From Bacteroidia bacterium (GTDB lineage Bacteria; Bacteroidota; Bacteroidia; J057), in assembly GCA_033391075.1 (NCBI GenBank), contig JAWPMV010000001.1:372001-436000 (forward strand): a stretch of DNA of 64,000 bases, given 5' to 3'. Below are positions 9,009-17,257 of the stretch, piece by piece. The notes beneath the pieces are model-generated. The model was not told where the DNA came from, did no database searches, and saw nothing but the letters and a program-made list of their open reading frames with translations. A program made the translations under genes and the position numbers. Within the stretch, counting starts at the first letter, position 1, and every line of letters begins with the position of its first letter.

Positions 9009-11573
9009 TTATTCTTCTTTATCAAGGGTCCCTCTTTTCTGGTCAAATATCATAAGCGAGAGATCCTTGATTTTTTTCCCTCTCTTTTTAAAGATAATAC
9101 TGGACGCCAGCGAAGTGGGTAGCATAAATTTTTCCTCACTCATGGGAAGAATGATGGCTGGTTCGATGGTGCCGGGGAAATTGACTTGTTTTAAGTATAT
9201 ACCGTCTTCTCTTTGCGTAATGCTACCTTTGATGTTTCCATCCTTATTGGAATAATTTCCCAGGTATTTTGCTTGCATATCCTTATCCCACTTATCTCCC
9301 TTCTTTAGCATGAATTCGATATGCATTAGAAAGTTGTCGAGATAATAATGGTCAGGATGAGACGCTTTGGCTTCTGTATATTTGGTTTTGGCTTCTTCGT
9401 ATTTCTTTTCTGCCAGAAGTTTATGAGCTCCTTTGATTAACTCATCTTCTTTGAAACAACGCATATAGCCATTTTGTCCTTCTTTCAGGTAAAGCTTTTC
9501 GGCTTCACTCTCAAGGACTTTTTTAAATTTAATTTCCAGGTCCTGAATAGAAGCAAAATAGCTATTCGTACTAATGGGATATAAAGGGAAGTCCTGCTGG
9601 TTCTGAACCCTTAATGCGAGTATAGGAGCATCTACCTCAATCTCAAGAGATAGTTTCCTGAACTCTACTTCATACTCGCCCATGTATTTCTGCAGGAAAT
9701 CTTCCGTGAGGTAGCTGGCGGAATCTTTCATAAAAATGATGTGGTCCAGGAAGCGAGACCAGTAGGGACTCTCGGGCTCCAGAATATCAGCTTTCTTGAA
9801 AAGATTTTCGGCTTTTTCGTATGCTTCTGCCTTTAGATAATGCTTGCCGAGTTCTTTTATAACTGTCAATTTTTCCGGATTCTTTTTAATAAAAGCCTCT
9901 CCACGTTTGATTCCTTCCTCTGTTCTACCTAGCCTCAGCAGGTAATTCAATTCTGCTTCTAGTGCTGCATCTGGATCATCTCTGGCAATTTGATACCTTT
10001 TGACACTTTCAAGCGCTTCTTCAAACATACCCAGCCTTTGGTACTCTCCTGAAAGAGATAATTGAAGGTCGCTCTGAGCAGGTTTCATATCCGCCATCAT
10101 CTTGGCCAATTGAACCGCTTTCTCCGGTTGATTGTCTATCCGATAGTTGAGAATACGCACATTGGTTTCCGCAGATTCGCCCAGTCTTTTTCTATGCTTC
10201 ATGGCCCGTTCAATGCTCTTTTCAGCCAGAGTCGGACTGAAGGACATCTGGTGATTTATGATGGCATTGATGTAATTTGCCATAGCAAAGGATTCATCCT
10301 CCTCTCCGGCTTCATTGATCAATTGTAAGCCCCGCCCGAAATTTTTATTCATATTGACCAGACCTTCAATCAGCTTCTTGAAGGCATCTACATCTTCGGT
10401 CAGTTGTTGGGTCAATGGAAGGTCTTTTACGGTAGCCAGGTAATCTTCAGGCACTCCCAGGTCCTTTTTGATGGTGAGAGAGGCCTCGTCAACCAGGGGA
10501 AGAATTTCAGGACCACTAAAGTCCCATTCCTTGATTTTTTGTCCACTGGAAACCTGATAGAGTTCTGGGTGGAAACTGTAAATGCTATCCTTATAACTAA
10601 AGTTTCCGCGCATCAGATATTCGACCCTCTTTTCTTCGGCTTTTTCCAATTCTGCATTGAATTGCTCAAAGGTTTCCCGCTCTTCGTAATAGCTCAACAT
10701 GTAGGGATCCTGGTCCCAGTCCATCTCTAATGCGAAAGGAATCGCAGCAGCTAACCATTCTGCATCTTCTTCTTCTGTTTCATTTTCAAATTCGACCAGG
10801 TAGATTTTTTTCTGTTGGGAAGAACGAACGATTTGCCTTTCGATCGTATTGCCATTTTCGTCTTTTACTTTGATGGTAGTAAATACACCATTTTCACTTT
10901 CGCCTGATCCAAAACCTCCCAAAGCCCAGACTGCTGCTAAAGCTGCAAGTAAAAGTCCACCAATCAATATGGGCAGGGTATATTTTTTAGAAGCATTTTC
11001 GGAAGAGTCAGCTTCTCCTTTGGCATCATGCTTCACGAATTTACCGCTCAGGGTATCGGGATTAGGAACAACCAGTCCTTCGAGTCCGAGGGCATAAACT
11101 TCCAGAGGCTTTTCTACATTTTTGAAATTAAAGTGGCCCATGGATTGAACCGGAATCTCTTTCTGATTTTTTATATAATCATAAACTTTCTCAGAGATCA
11201 TTACACTACCCGGAACTGCCACTGATTCTACCCGGGAAGCTACATTTACGCCATCGCCTACAGCTTCTGTATCTGAGTAAAGGATATCTCCCGTATGGAT
11301 GCCAATGCGAAGAGGTACCTTAGGCTCAGTCTGTAATTCCTTCTGCATTTCTACCCCACATTGTGCGGCATCTATTGCGCTGTCAAATACACTCAGCGTT
11401 CCATCTCCATAATATTGCAGGATGGTTCCATTGTATAGTTTGTGGAGTCTTTGAAAAACCTCCCGGTGGCGGTTTCTCATTTCCAGAGCTTTGGCTTCGT
11501 CCTGCTGCATCAGGGCGGTATATCCCTGAATATCTGTGAACATTATGGCTGCGAGCTTACGGGTACTTTCCAT
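9009..11573 (-). CDS. Class III adenylate/guanylate cyclase with membrane segment and TPR repeats
   Basis: The N-terminal catalytic domain (about 1-170) makes a cyclic nucleotide from ATP or GTP. The first metal aspartate is in AAIMFTDIQGYT (D14), the second in YYGDGTLSVF (about D57), and the transition-state Asn/Arg pair is in GVNVASRVES. A single membrane helix follows (LPILIGGLLLAALAAVWALGG, about 195-218). The distal half is a long helical TPR array (for example SGEYQRLGMFEEALESVKRY and YLKAEAYEKAENLFKKADIL) lying on the other side of the membrane. All catalytic positions appear intact. Whether the product is cAMP or cGMP cannot be told from the sequence by eye. This cyclase-TPR design is common in Bacteroidota and likely senses an envelope ligand or protein partner. 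The gene is convergent with the small membrane protein, leaving only 5 bases between the two stops. Confidence 0.9.
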   Translation of the reverse strand: MESTRKLAAIMFTDIQGYTALMQQDEAKALEMRNRHREVFQRLHKLYNGTILQYYGDGTLSVFDSAIDAAQCGVEMQKELQTEPKVPLRIGIHTGDILYSDTEAVGDGVNVASRVESVAVPGSVMISEKVYDYIKNQKEIPVQSMGHFNFKNVEKPLEVYALGLEGLVVPNPDTLSGKFVKHDAKGEADSSENASKKYTLPILIGGLLLAALAAVWALGGFGSGESENGVFTTIKVKDENGNTIERQIVRSSQQKKIYLVEFENETEEEDAEWLAAAIPFALEMDWDQDPYMLSYYEERETFEQFNAELEKAEEKRVEYLMRGNFSYKDSIYSFHPELYQVSSGQKIKEWDFSGPEILPLVDEASLTIKKDLGVPEDYLATVKDLPLTQQLTEDVDAFKKLIEGLVNMNKNFGRGLQLINEAGEEDESFAMANYINAIINHQMSFSPTLAEKSIERAMKHRKRLGESAETNVRILNYRIDNQPEKAVQLAKMMADMKPAQSDLQLSLSGEYQRLGMFEEALESVKRYQIARDDPDAALEAELNYLLRLGRTEEGIKRGEAFIKKNPEKLTVIKELGKHYLKAEAYEKAENLFKKADILEPESPYWSRFLDHIIFMKDSASYLTEDFLQKYMGEYEVEFRKLSLEIEVDAPILALRVQNQQDFPLYPISTNSYFASIQDLEIKFKKVLESEAEKLYLKEGQNGYMRCFKEDELIKGAHKLLAEKKYEEAKTKYTEAKASHPDHYYLDNFLMHIEFMLKKGDKWDKDMQAKYLGNYSNKDGNIKGSITQREDGIYLKQVNFPGTIEPAIILPMSEEKFMLPTSLASSIIFKKRGKKIKDLSLMIFDQKRGTLDKEE

Positions 11574-11684
11574 CTTTTGTGTTTTTACTGGCCTATAAAT
11601 TACAAAAAAATAGGTCTAAACAGGGGCTTTTGTTAGCCCATACATAATTAAAGACTCAGATAAGGAGATTTAGTTTGAAGTCGG

Positions 11685-11898
11685 GGGAAATGGGTGGAAA
11701 TGAGAATAAATTTCTGCCTGTGGATGTAAAAGCTTGTCAAGCAACGTTCGGATAGTGAATCATCCAAATTTGAGTGGTTCCTGCATGCCTTCTTCAAATG
11801 CTTTAGAACAGGCATTGCAGGACGTCTTGGTGAGCATTCAGCCCGGTTCTGGGGCTGAAAGATGTGTATGGGCAGAAGATTTATCTTCTGCCCTTTTT
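11685..11898 (+). ncRNA. Candidate structured small RNA ending in a strong terminator
   Basis: The plus strand here has no credible protein but has three nested hairpins: TCCTGCATGCC near 11779 pairs with GGCATTGCAGGA near 11813; CAGCCC pairs with GGGGCTG (about 11839-11857); and a perfect terminator stem lies at 11870-11893. The bases TTCTGCC (about 11710) could also pair with GGCAGAA inside the terminator arm, giving a long-range closing stem of about 160 bases. TTTAGTTTG at about 11668-11676 resembles a -7 element with a short spacer, so the start near 11685 is a guess. It matches no RNA family I can name. Confidence 0.35.
11870..11898 (+). terminator. Strong rho-independent terminator with no gene in front of it
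   Basis: GGGCAGAAGA (11870-11879), loop TTTA, TCTTCTGCCC (11884-11893): a perfect 10-bp stem, followed by TTTTTCT. It is oriented for the plus strand, where the nearest upstream plus-strand gene ends at 9003. It therefore implies an unannotated plus-strand transcript. Confidence 0.8.
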
Positions 11899-11899
11899 C

Positions 11900-11939
11900 T
11901 ATATAAAGAAATAAGCCGCTCTCGACTAAAGAACGGCTT
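11900..11939 (-). terminator. Terminator for the small cysteine-rich lipoprotein gene
   Basis: Read on the minus strand: AAGCCGTTCT, loop TTAGTCG, AGAGCGGCTT (10 bp with one G-T pair), followed by ATTTCTTTATAT. It begins 27 bases after the stop at 11966. It faces the plus-strand terminator at 11870-11898, an arrangement expected for two convergent transcripts. Confidence 0.65.
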
Positions 11940-11965
11940 CCAATATTTCCGATTGAGGTTACAGT

Positions 11966-12145
11966 TTATCTTTCACATCTGCAAGATGAGTAATTATACT
12001 CCCCACCTCCATCATGACATTCTTGAATAGCGCCATTTGGAGGAATACACTCCCCTCCTTCACAACTGGGCTGACAGGCATTTGAGATGATGGTAACACA
12101 TACAAATGCGAAAATTCGGAGAGATTTTCTAAGGTTTGTTTTCAT
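11966..12145 (-). CDS. Small cysteine-rich lipoprotein, 59 residues
   Basis: A short gene found by reading the minus strand. The N-terminus MKTNLRKSLR is basic, then a hydrophobic stretch IFAFVCVTII ends in SNAC, a relaxed lipoprotein cleavage box with Cys24 as the lipidated residue. The mature part of about 36 residues carries five more cysteines (QPSCEGGEC, QECHDGGGEY, SCRCER), enough for two disulfides in the oxidising periplasm or at the cell surface. It has an A-rich leader (AAAGAAAA) just before the ATG, a terminator at 11900-11939, and a -7-like TAGTTTTG 76 bases upstream. No similar protein is known to me. The coding structure and flanking signals argue for a real gene; the function is unknown. 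Confidence 0.65.
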   Translation of the reverse strand: MKTNLRKSLRIFAFVCVTIISNACQPSCEGGECIPPNGAIQECHDGGGEYNYSSCRCER

Positions 12146-12475
12146 TTTTCTTTGCTTTAATACTTGATGGTTGATTGTTCAAACTGTGTTTCTTGCGTGT
12201 TGAATGATGAATGAACTACTCAAAACTAGGCACAGACCTTTTTAAGGGCTTTTTCTTATGTCGCAAATGTTTTACCCTATCGTTCTTTTTGTGTAAAAGG
12301 GCTTAAATGAGTCCTATACGTACTTAATCTTTGACTAAGAAAGAGCTGTTACGAGACTTCGTTCGATCTGAAAACGTAAATATTTCGACACTTTCCCAGT
12401 TGAATATTACATCCAGATTACCATTTCCGAAGAAAACTATTGTTTATCCCAGCAATTCCAGAGTTTAGCATCGGC
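12146..12475. other. Intergenic region between the divergent lipoprotein gene and the T9SS gene leader
   Basis: AT-rich, with no open frame of note on either strand. On the minus strand TAGTTTTG (12221-12228) fits the Bacteroidota -7 consensus TAnnTTTG and could drive the small lipoprotein gene. I found no matching TTG at the usual -33 spacing. Confidence 0.4.
12221..12228 (-). promoter_or_regulatory. Candidate -7 promoter element (TAGTTTTG)
   Basis: Exact match to TAnnTTTG on the minus strand, 76 bases before the ATG of the cysteine-rich lipoprotein. The -33 element is not obvious, so this rests on one box only. Confidence 0.35.
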
Positions 12476-12721
12476 TTCCCGAAATGACGGGAATTAAACC
12501 ATCCAAAAATGCCTGGAAAGTTCTTTACAAAACCTGAAAAGGGGAATGCATATTCCCCATTGCTCACAGCTGATTCCCACCATTTATGCAGGCCTCTTCA
12601 AGAGGCACTTAATGAGCGAGAAGCAATATCTGCTTCCACTTGCTCACAGGATACCCAGACCAACACGAAGAAAAAACTTTTGTATGCCTCCAGGATCACT
12701 CAGTCCTGGAAGCCTGTTTTA
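12476..12721 (+). ncRNA. Five-hairpin structured leader or small RNA
   Basis: Five consecutive stems: TTCCCG/CGGGAA (12476-12493); GGGGAAT-GCAT-ATTCCCC (12541-12558); GCCTCT-TCA-AGAGGC (12592-12606); a two-part stem TGAGC..GAAGCA / TGCTTC..GCTCA (12613-12646); and TCCAGGA / TCCTGGA (12689-12710) followed by AGCCTGTTTTA, a terminator-like tail. The word TTGCTCACAG occurs twice. The last hairpin ends about 16 bases before the ATG at 12737, so the element is either a transcription attenuator for that gene or an independent RNA. A coding frame does run through it from 12509, but a translation interrupted by this much paired RNA is unlikely. Confidence 0.45.
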
Positions 12722-12736
12722 CCCATACCCAAGAAA

Positions 12737-14221
12737 ATGTTTAGCGCAAATTCTGTTTATCCTGGACGATTCCTCCTCACCTTGTTCATTGCAGCCTTCT
12801 TTCACCTCATATTTCCAAATACACTCGGAGCTCAGACCATAGTCCAGAGCTGTGAGTTGACACCTTATGCCAGTAATGATCATGCATTCTGGTTAAATGC
12901 CATTCCCGGGGATTCGACCCGAGACTACGTCTTTGATACACAGGGCGGCTTACTCAATTACTGGAGCGATAGTACGCTGCAGATTACTGGCCGAATCGTG
13001 AATCAAAGAGACCCCAATCGCTTGTGGGATGTTGATATGTGGTTGATAAATCCTCGTACCTATGCAGAGTGGACCGCTTTAGGGCGAGACCTCAAAAATG
13101 GGGGAGGAGTTGATAGCACAGACTGGCAGAATTGGATGTTTTATGAGCTGGACAATAGCCGTTCCCGCATGATCGGAGTAGCTGGATCTGCTTTTGATGG
13201 AGATGTAATAAATATCCTGCACAGACCCTCCAATCTGAATTTTGGTTTTCAGATCGGTATAGGAGCCAATGATAAAAATGGGAACTTCGGAATCTCCGGT
13301 TGGTTCGATTTTGATGGATCCTATAGTGGGAGAGGCGATATCAATGCGAATATCGAATGTGATACGCTTCCCCCTCCGCCTCCTGTTTGTTCGGTCATGA
13401 TTGATACTTTTTATGCAAGCTGTAAGAGCGATTCCAGCTTTGAAATGAATATCAGCTTTACTGGAATTGGAAGCAATTTTCAAATCAGTGATGATCAGGG
13501 AACGACGGTTGTAGGAGGATTGAGTAGTGGAACCTATACCTTTGGTGAGTACTTCAACAGTACAGATGTAAGGCTTACGGTTTCGGATCCCAACTTTCCG
13601 AATTGTACGGAGACTACCTTTCCGGTAACCCTGGATTGTACTCCTGTGCCTGTATGTGATCTGGTAGTTGATAGCATCTATACCCAATGTATGACAGACT
13701 CTACCTTTTCGGTAGTAGTAAGTATAAGCGGGACCAGCAACCTCTTTTTGATCATGGATAATCTGGGCAATGATCCTCTGGATAGCCTTTCAGCAGGGAC
13801 ATACACCTATGGAAATTATCCCAATGACTCCCTGGTTTCTATCCTTGTACAGGATTGGGCAGTATTTAACTGTTTTGTCCAGGCCGATTCCCTCACAGAT
13901 AATTGTAGCAATGACAGTTCGTCTACAGGCATGGCGGTAAGTCCGGACATGCCAGAAGTTTATGTCGATCCCGTATTCCCCAATCCGGTTAGTCAGAACA
14001 CCCAAATCAGGGTGCGTTCTGAAGAATCTGAGATGCTGACCTTCGCTATCAGGGTGGTTGATGCTATGGGAAGGACACGGCAGGTAAATCAGCGGATGAT
14101 CCGTGAAGGCCTGCAGGAGTTCAACCTTCCCCTCAATGACCTTCAGCCGGGACTGTATTTTGTCAGTTTTGGTATCGGTGGACAGGTAGTTTCAGCTCAA
14201 AGGATCTTAGTTATAGAATAA
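12737..14221 (+). CDS. Secreted protein with SprB-like repeats and T9SS sorting domain
   Basis: A protein of about 494 residues that uses the ATG at 12737, which places a classical signal peptide at the start (MFSANSVYPGRFLLTLFIAAFFHLIF cut after LGAQ; written here across the first 33 residues). The frame could be extended to 12509, but that adds 76 residues of non-exported, hairpin-encoded sequence. The mature part starts with a domain containing DHAFWLNAIPGDSTRDY and FGFQIGIGANDKNGNFG (about 35-180), common in Bacteroidota surface proteins. Two related cysteine-containing units follow (DSIYTQCMTDSTF, DTFYASCKSDSSF), of the kind often called SprB-like repeats. The end is a type A T9SS domain (DPVFPNPVSQNTQIRV to ISAQRILVIE). 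It is likely delivered to the cell surface; no enzyme motif is seen. A strong terminator follows. Confidence 0.85.
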   Translation: MFSANSVYPGRFLLTLFIAAFFHLIFPNTLGAQTIVQSCELTPYASNDHAFWLNAIPGDSTRDYVFDTQGGLLNYWSDSTLQITGRIVNQRDPNRLWDVDMWLINPRTYAEWTALGRDLKNGGGVDSTDWQNWMFYELDNSRSRMIGVAGSAFDGDVINILHRPSNLNFGFQIGIGANDKNGNFGISGWFDFDGSYSGRGDINANIECDTLPPPPPVCSVMIDTFYASCKSDSSFEMNISFTGIGSNFQISDDQGTTVVGGLSSGTYTFGEYFNSTDVRLTVSDPNFPNCTETTFPVTLDCTPVPVCDLVVDSIYTQCMTDSTFSVVVSISGTSNLFLIMDNLGNDPLDSLSAGTYTYGNYPNDSLVSILVQDWAVFNCFVQADSLTDNCSNDSSSTGMAVSPDMPEVYVDPVFPNPVSQNTQIRVRSEESEMLTFAIRVVDAMGRTRQVNQRMIREGLQEFNLPLNDLQPGLYFVSFGIGGQVVSAQRILVIE

Positions 14222-14280
14222 CAGTAGAACATTAGCGATACCTGAGCTTTCTAGCGACACCCAAGACACCGAAAAAACCA

Positions 14281-14308
14281 AACCCGCCATCCAGGCGGGT
14301 TTTTCTTT
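14281..14308 (+). terminator. Rho-independent terminator after the T9SS gene
   Basis: AACCCGCC (14281-14288), loop ATCCA, GGCGGGTT (14294-14301), followed by TTTCTTT. It is a perfect GC-rich stem. Confidence 0.92.
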
Positions 14309-14395
14309 GGCTGTATGTTACGATTGTTTTCATTTGAGCAACCAATAATTGTCTACTCTCTTAGACTTTTATTATCTCAAATTTTAACAAAGCAA

Positions 14396-15637
14396 GTGAA
14401 AAAGTATTTCATTCTCAGTCTGAGCCTGATTTTTGTCTTATCATTTAGGCAGGATGTCTATGCTCAAAAAGCACCTAAGAAAGGTGAAAAATTGATTTTA
14501 CATTCCAAGGAAGAAGGGGCTATTCCAAACCAGTACATGGTTATGCTGGAAGATGAATTTTTTACTCCCTTTATTAAAAGCACCACTTTTAAAAGGCTCA
14601 AGCGTCGAGAGCAAAAAGCGGAAGCCCTCAAGGCCTACAAGAAAGAGGCAAGGCAGAAACTGCTTCCCTTTCTTCGCGATCAAGAGATTGAACTGAAATC
14701 TATTAAAAAGATTTATGCAGGCGCATTTGTCGGATTCACCGCAGTATTGAACGAAGTCCAAATCAAAAAACTCCTGTCTTTGAAGCTTGTCAAATGGATA
14801 GAACAGGATGCTCGCATTAAGCTGGAAATAAAAAAAGGATCCATCAGGCCAGCCAAAAGCGTTCAGATTACAGATTGGGGAGTTGAGGCCGTAGGTTCGG
14901 GGGAAGCTAGCAATCTCGACAGGATAGCCTTTGTTTTGGATACTGGAATAGATATGGATCATCCAGACTTAAGGGTGAATCAGAGTTTGAGTACTTCCCT
15001 GATTGCTTCAGAACCAGACAAAGATGATAGGAATGGGCATGGTACCCATTGCGCAGGTATTATTGGGGCAAAGGACAATGTAATCGGGACCAAAGGAGTA
15101 GCAGCTGGTGCAACCTTGGTTGGGGTAAAAGTTCTCAACGAATTTGGCAGTGGAAACTTCTCTGATGTTCTGGACGGAATCTCATACACTTCTTCTGTAG
15201 CAAATCCAGGTGATGTTGCGAATCTTAGTTTTGGGGCTAGGGGTTCTCAGTGGTTACTGAGTGTGTTTATCATCGGAGCATTAGGAAATAGAGGCATATA
15301 TGTAACGCTTGCCGCTGGTAATTCAAATATGCATGCATCAAATTATACGCCAGCCAATACGAATGGAAACAGAATTTTTACCATCTCGAATATGATGGAA
15401 AACAAGCATATCGCTCCCACTTCCAATTATGGCAATGCTCCGGTTGACTATGCTGCTCCGGGCACCCAAATTTATTCCACTTTCAAAGATGGAGGTTTTA
15501 TGACTTTGTCAGGTACTTCTATGGCAGCTCCTCATGTGGCGGGAATTCTTTTGCTAAAAAATGGGGTGATAAAGACTAATGGAACCCTTTTACAGGATAA
15601 AGATCCCATAAAGGATAAAATTGCTTCTGCAAATTAA
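14396..15637 (+). CDS. Subtilisin-like serine protease (S8) with I9 propeptide, copy 1
   Basis: A protein of about 413 residues. Signal peptide KKYFILSLSLIFVLSF ending at VYAQ; inhibitor I9-type propeptide (about 35-135, IPNQYMVMLEDEF and VKWIEQDARI); S8 catalytic domain with Asp in VLDTGIDMDHPDL (about 182), His in NGHGTHCAG (about 214) and Ser in SGTSMAAPHVAG (about 374). All three catalytic residues are present. I choose the GTG at 14396: its DNA (GTGAAAAAGTATTTCATT) is identical in the second copy, while everything upstream differs, so the longer frame from 14315 is not conserved. There is no T9SS domain; the protein ends in KDKIASAN, also conserved in the paralogue (VASAN). It is probably periplasmic or secreted, for protein scavenging or processing of exported proteins. 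Confidence 0.92.
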   Translation: MKKYFILSLSLIFVLSFRQDVYAQKAPKKGEKLILHSKEEGAIPNQYMVMLEDEFFTPFIKSTTFKRLKRREQKAEALKAYKKEARQKLLPFLRDQEIELKSIKKIYAGAFVGFTAVLNEVQIKKLLSLKLVKWIEQDARIKLEIKKGSIRPAKSVQITDWGVEAVGSGEASNLDRIAFVLDTGIDMDHPDLRVNQSLSTSLIASEPDKDDRNGHGTHCAGIIGAKDNVIGTKGVAAGATLVGVKVLNEFGSGNFSDVLDGISYTSSVANPGDVANLSFGARGSQWLLSVFIIGALGNRGIYVTLAAGNSNMHASNYTPANTNGNRIFTISNMMENKHIAPTSNYGNAPVDYAAPGTQIYSTFKDGGFMTLSGTSMAAPHVAGILLLKNGVIKTNGTLLQDKDPIKDKIASAN

Positions 15638-15655
15638 GAGATACAAAATCCGGAT

Positions 15656-15696
15656 ATGAGTTCTCTCAAATTTTTGAGAGAACTCATGTTTTTTTT
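15656..15696 (+). terminator. Perfect 15-bp terminator between the two proteases
   Basis: ATGAGTTCTCTCAAA (15656-15670), two-base loop, exact complement (15673-15687), then G and eight T residues. This shows that the two tandem proteases are separate transcription units. Confidence 0.95.
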
Positions 15697-15789
15697 ACAA
15701 GAAAGTTACGCTTTAAGGCAAACAGGTAACTAAGCAATACATACCGAAAGGGTATGTTAATCCTATCATTAACATTAAACACACACACA

Positions 15790-17028
15790 GTGAAAAAGTA
15801 TTTCATTATCAGCCTGGGCTTATTCCTGGCCCTATCCTTTAGCCAAAAACTTAGTGCGCAGAAAGCTCCTAAGAAAGGGGAAAAACTCATTTTGCATTCT
15901 AAAGAAGAAGGAGCCATTCCCAACCAATACATGGTCATTCTGGAAGATGAATTTTTTGCTCCCTTTATCAAAAGCGCTGCCTTTAAGCGGATGAAAAAGA
16001 GAGAGCAGAAAGCAGAAGCCCTTAAATCCTATACAAATCAGGTTAGGTCAAAACTGGCTCCCTTTCTCCGAGATCAAAAAATCGATCAAAAATCTGTAAA
16101 GAAAATTTATGGAGGGGCATTTGTTGGTTTTGTAGCCATTCTGAACGCGGATCAGATCAAGAAACTGACTTCCCTGAAAGTTGTAAAATGGATTGAACAG
16201 GATGCCCGATTCAAGATTGTGATCATTCCCGGGACCTTTAAGCCTTTCAAAGTTCAAAAAGTAGATTGGGGGGTCGAATTGGTTGGCTCCGGAAATGGAT
16301 CCAGTTTAGAAAGAATAGCCTTTGTTGTAGATACGGGTATTGATCAGGACCATCCCGACTTAAGAGTGAACCGTTCTCTGAGTTCCTCTATGATCGTTTC
16401 GGAGCCGGGTAAAGATGACAATAATGGTCATGGCACCCATTGTGCCGGGATTATTGCTGCAAAAGACAATCTCATTGGAACCAAAGGAGTGGCTGCAGGA
16501 GCCACGGTAGTTGGGGTAAAAGTGCTGGATCGAAATGGAGATGGGACCTGGTCAGATTTACTGGATGGTATTTCTTATACAGCAGCTGTCGCAAACCCGG
16601 GGGATGTAGCCAACTTTAGCCTGGGAGCACCCGGTTCTCACTGGTTGGCAAGTTGGAGCATCAGACTATTTCTGGGAGGCCGTGGAATTTTTGTATCGAT
16701 CGCTGCTGGAAATTCCAATATGCATGCTGGTGGTTATGCACCTGCAAATACCAATGGATCTCGGATATTTACGGTTTCCAATATGATGGAAGATAGACGT
16801 ATCGCTGCCAGTTCAAACTTTGGCAATGGTCCCGTCGATTATGCAGCTCCCGGAACCGATATTTATTCTACCGATAAAGATGGTGGCTATACCACAAAAT
16901 CAGGTACCTCTATGGCCGCTCCTCATGTTGCAGGTATTTTACTACTGAGAAATGGGGTAGTGCGTACCAATGGAGTGTTATTGGTTGATAAAGATCCTGT
17001 AAGAGATCCGGTAGCTTCTGCAAACTAA
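15790..17028 (+). CDS. Subtilisin-like serine protease (S8) with I9 propeptide, copy 2
   Basis: About 412 residues, a clear tandem paralogue of the preceding gene along its full length. The GTG start at 15790 is supported by the nucleotide identity with copy 1 at exactly this point. Signal peptide KKYFIISLGLFLALSF ending at LSAQ; I9 propeptide with the same IPNQYMVILEDEF; catalytic Asp in VVDTGIDQDHPDL, His in NGHGTHCAG, Ser in SGTSMAAPHVAG. Differences cluster in surface loops (for example FKPFKVQKVDWGVEL against SIRPAKSVQITDWGVEA), which suggests divergence in substrate preference, not loss of function. It has its own terminator at 17065 and probably its own promoter in the 90 bases after the first terminator. 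Confidence 0.92.
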   Translation: MKKYFIISLGLFLALSFSQKLSAQKAPKKGEKLILHSKEEGAIPNQYMVILEDEFFAPFIKSAAFKRMKKREQKAEALKSYTNQVRSKLAPFLRDQKIDQKSVKKIYGGAFVGFVAILNADQIKKLTSLKVVKWIEQDARFKIVIIPGTFKPFKVQKVDWGVELVGSGNGSSLERIAFVVDTGIDQDHPDLRVNRSLSSSMIVSEPGKDDNNGHGTHCAGIIAAKDNLIGTKGVAAGATVVGVKVLDRNGDGTWSDLLDGISYTAAVANPGDVANFSLGAPGSHWLASWSIRLFLGGRGIFVSIAAGNSNMHAGGYAPANTNGSRIFTVSNMMEDRRIAASSNFGNGPVDYAAPGTDIYSTDKDGGYTTKSGTSMAAPHVAGILLLRNGVVRTNGVLLVDKDPVRDPVASAN

Positions 17029-17064
17029 GAGCAAATATAGTAGATAGCTTAGATGTATAGTATG

Positions 17065-17098
17065 CTGAACTCCCATTAGGGAGTTCAGTTGTTTTTTG
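17065..17098 (+). terminator. Rho-independent terminator after protease copy 2
   Basis: CTGAACTCCC (17065-17074), loop ATTA, GGGAGTTCAG (17079-17088), followed by TTGTTTTTTG. The 10-bp stem is perfect. Confidence 0.95.
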
Positions 17099-17257
17099 TC
17101 ATGGGTGTAGATGAAAAGCAGGACTCAAAATCAAATTCAAGTGCCAGGAACATGAATAAATCTTCCTTGGCTTCGTACGGGATACTAACACTTTATTTTT
17201 CTTCTATCTATTCCTTTGAAGGCAGATATGTCTGGTGAAAAATTGAAATAAATACCT

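Noticed and set aside
11734-12030. Plus-strand frame of 98 codons
   Set aside because: Runs straight through a strong terminator (11870-11898) and through the lipoprotein gene on the other strand.
12509-12736. Extension of the T9SS protein to an upstream ATG
   Set aside because: Would place 76 non-hydrophobic residues before the signal peptide and would be encoded by hairpins.
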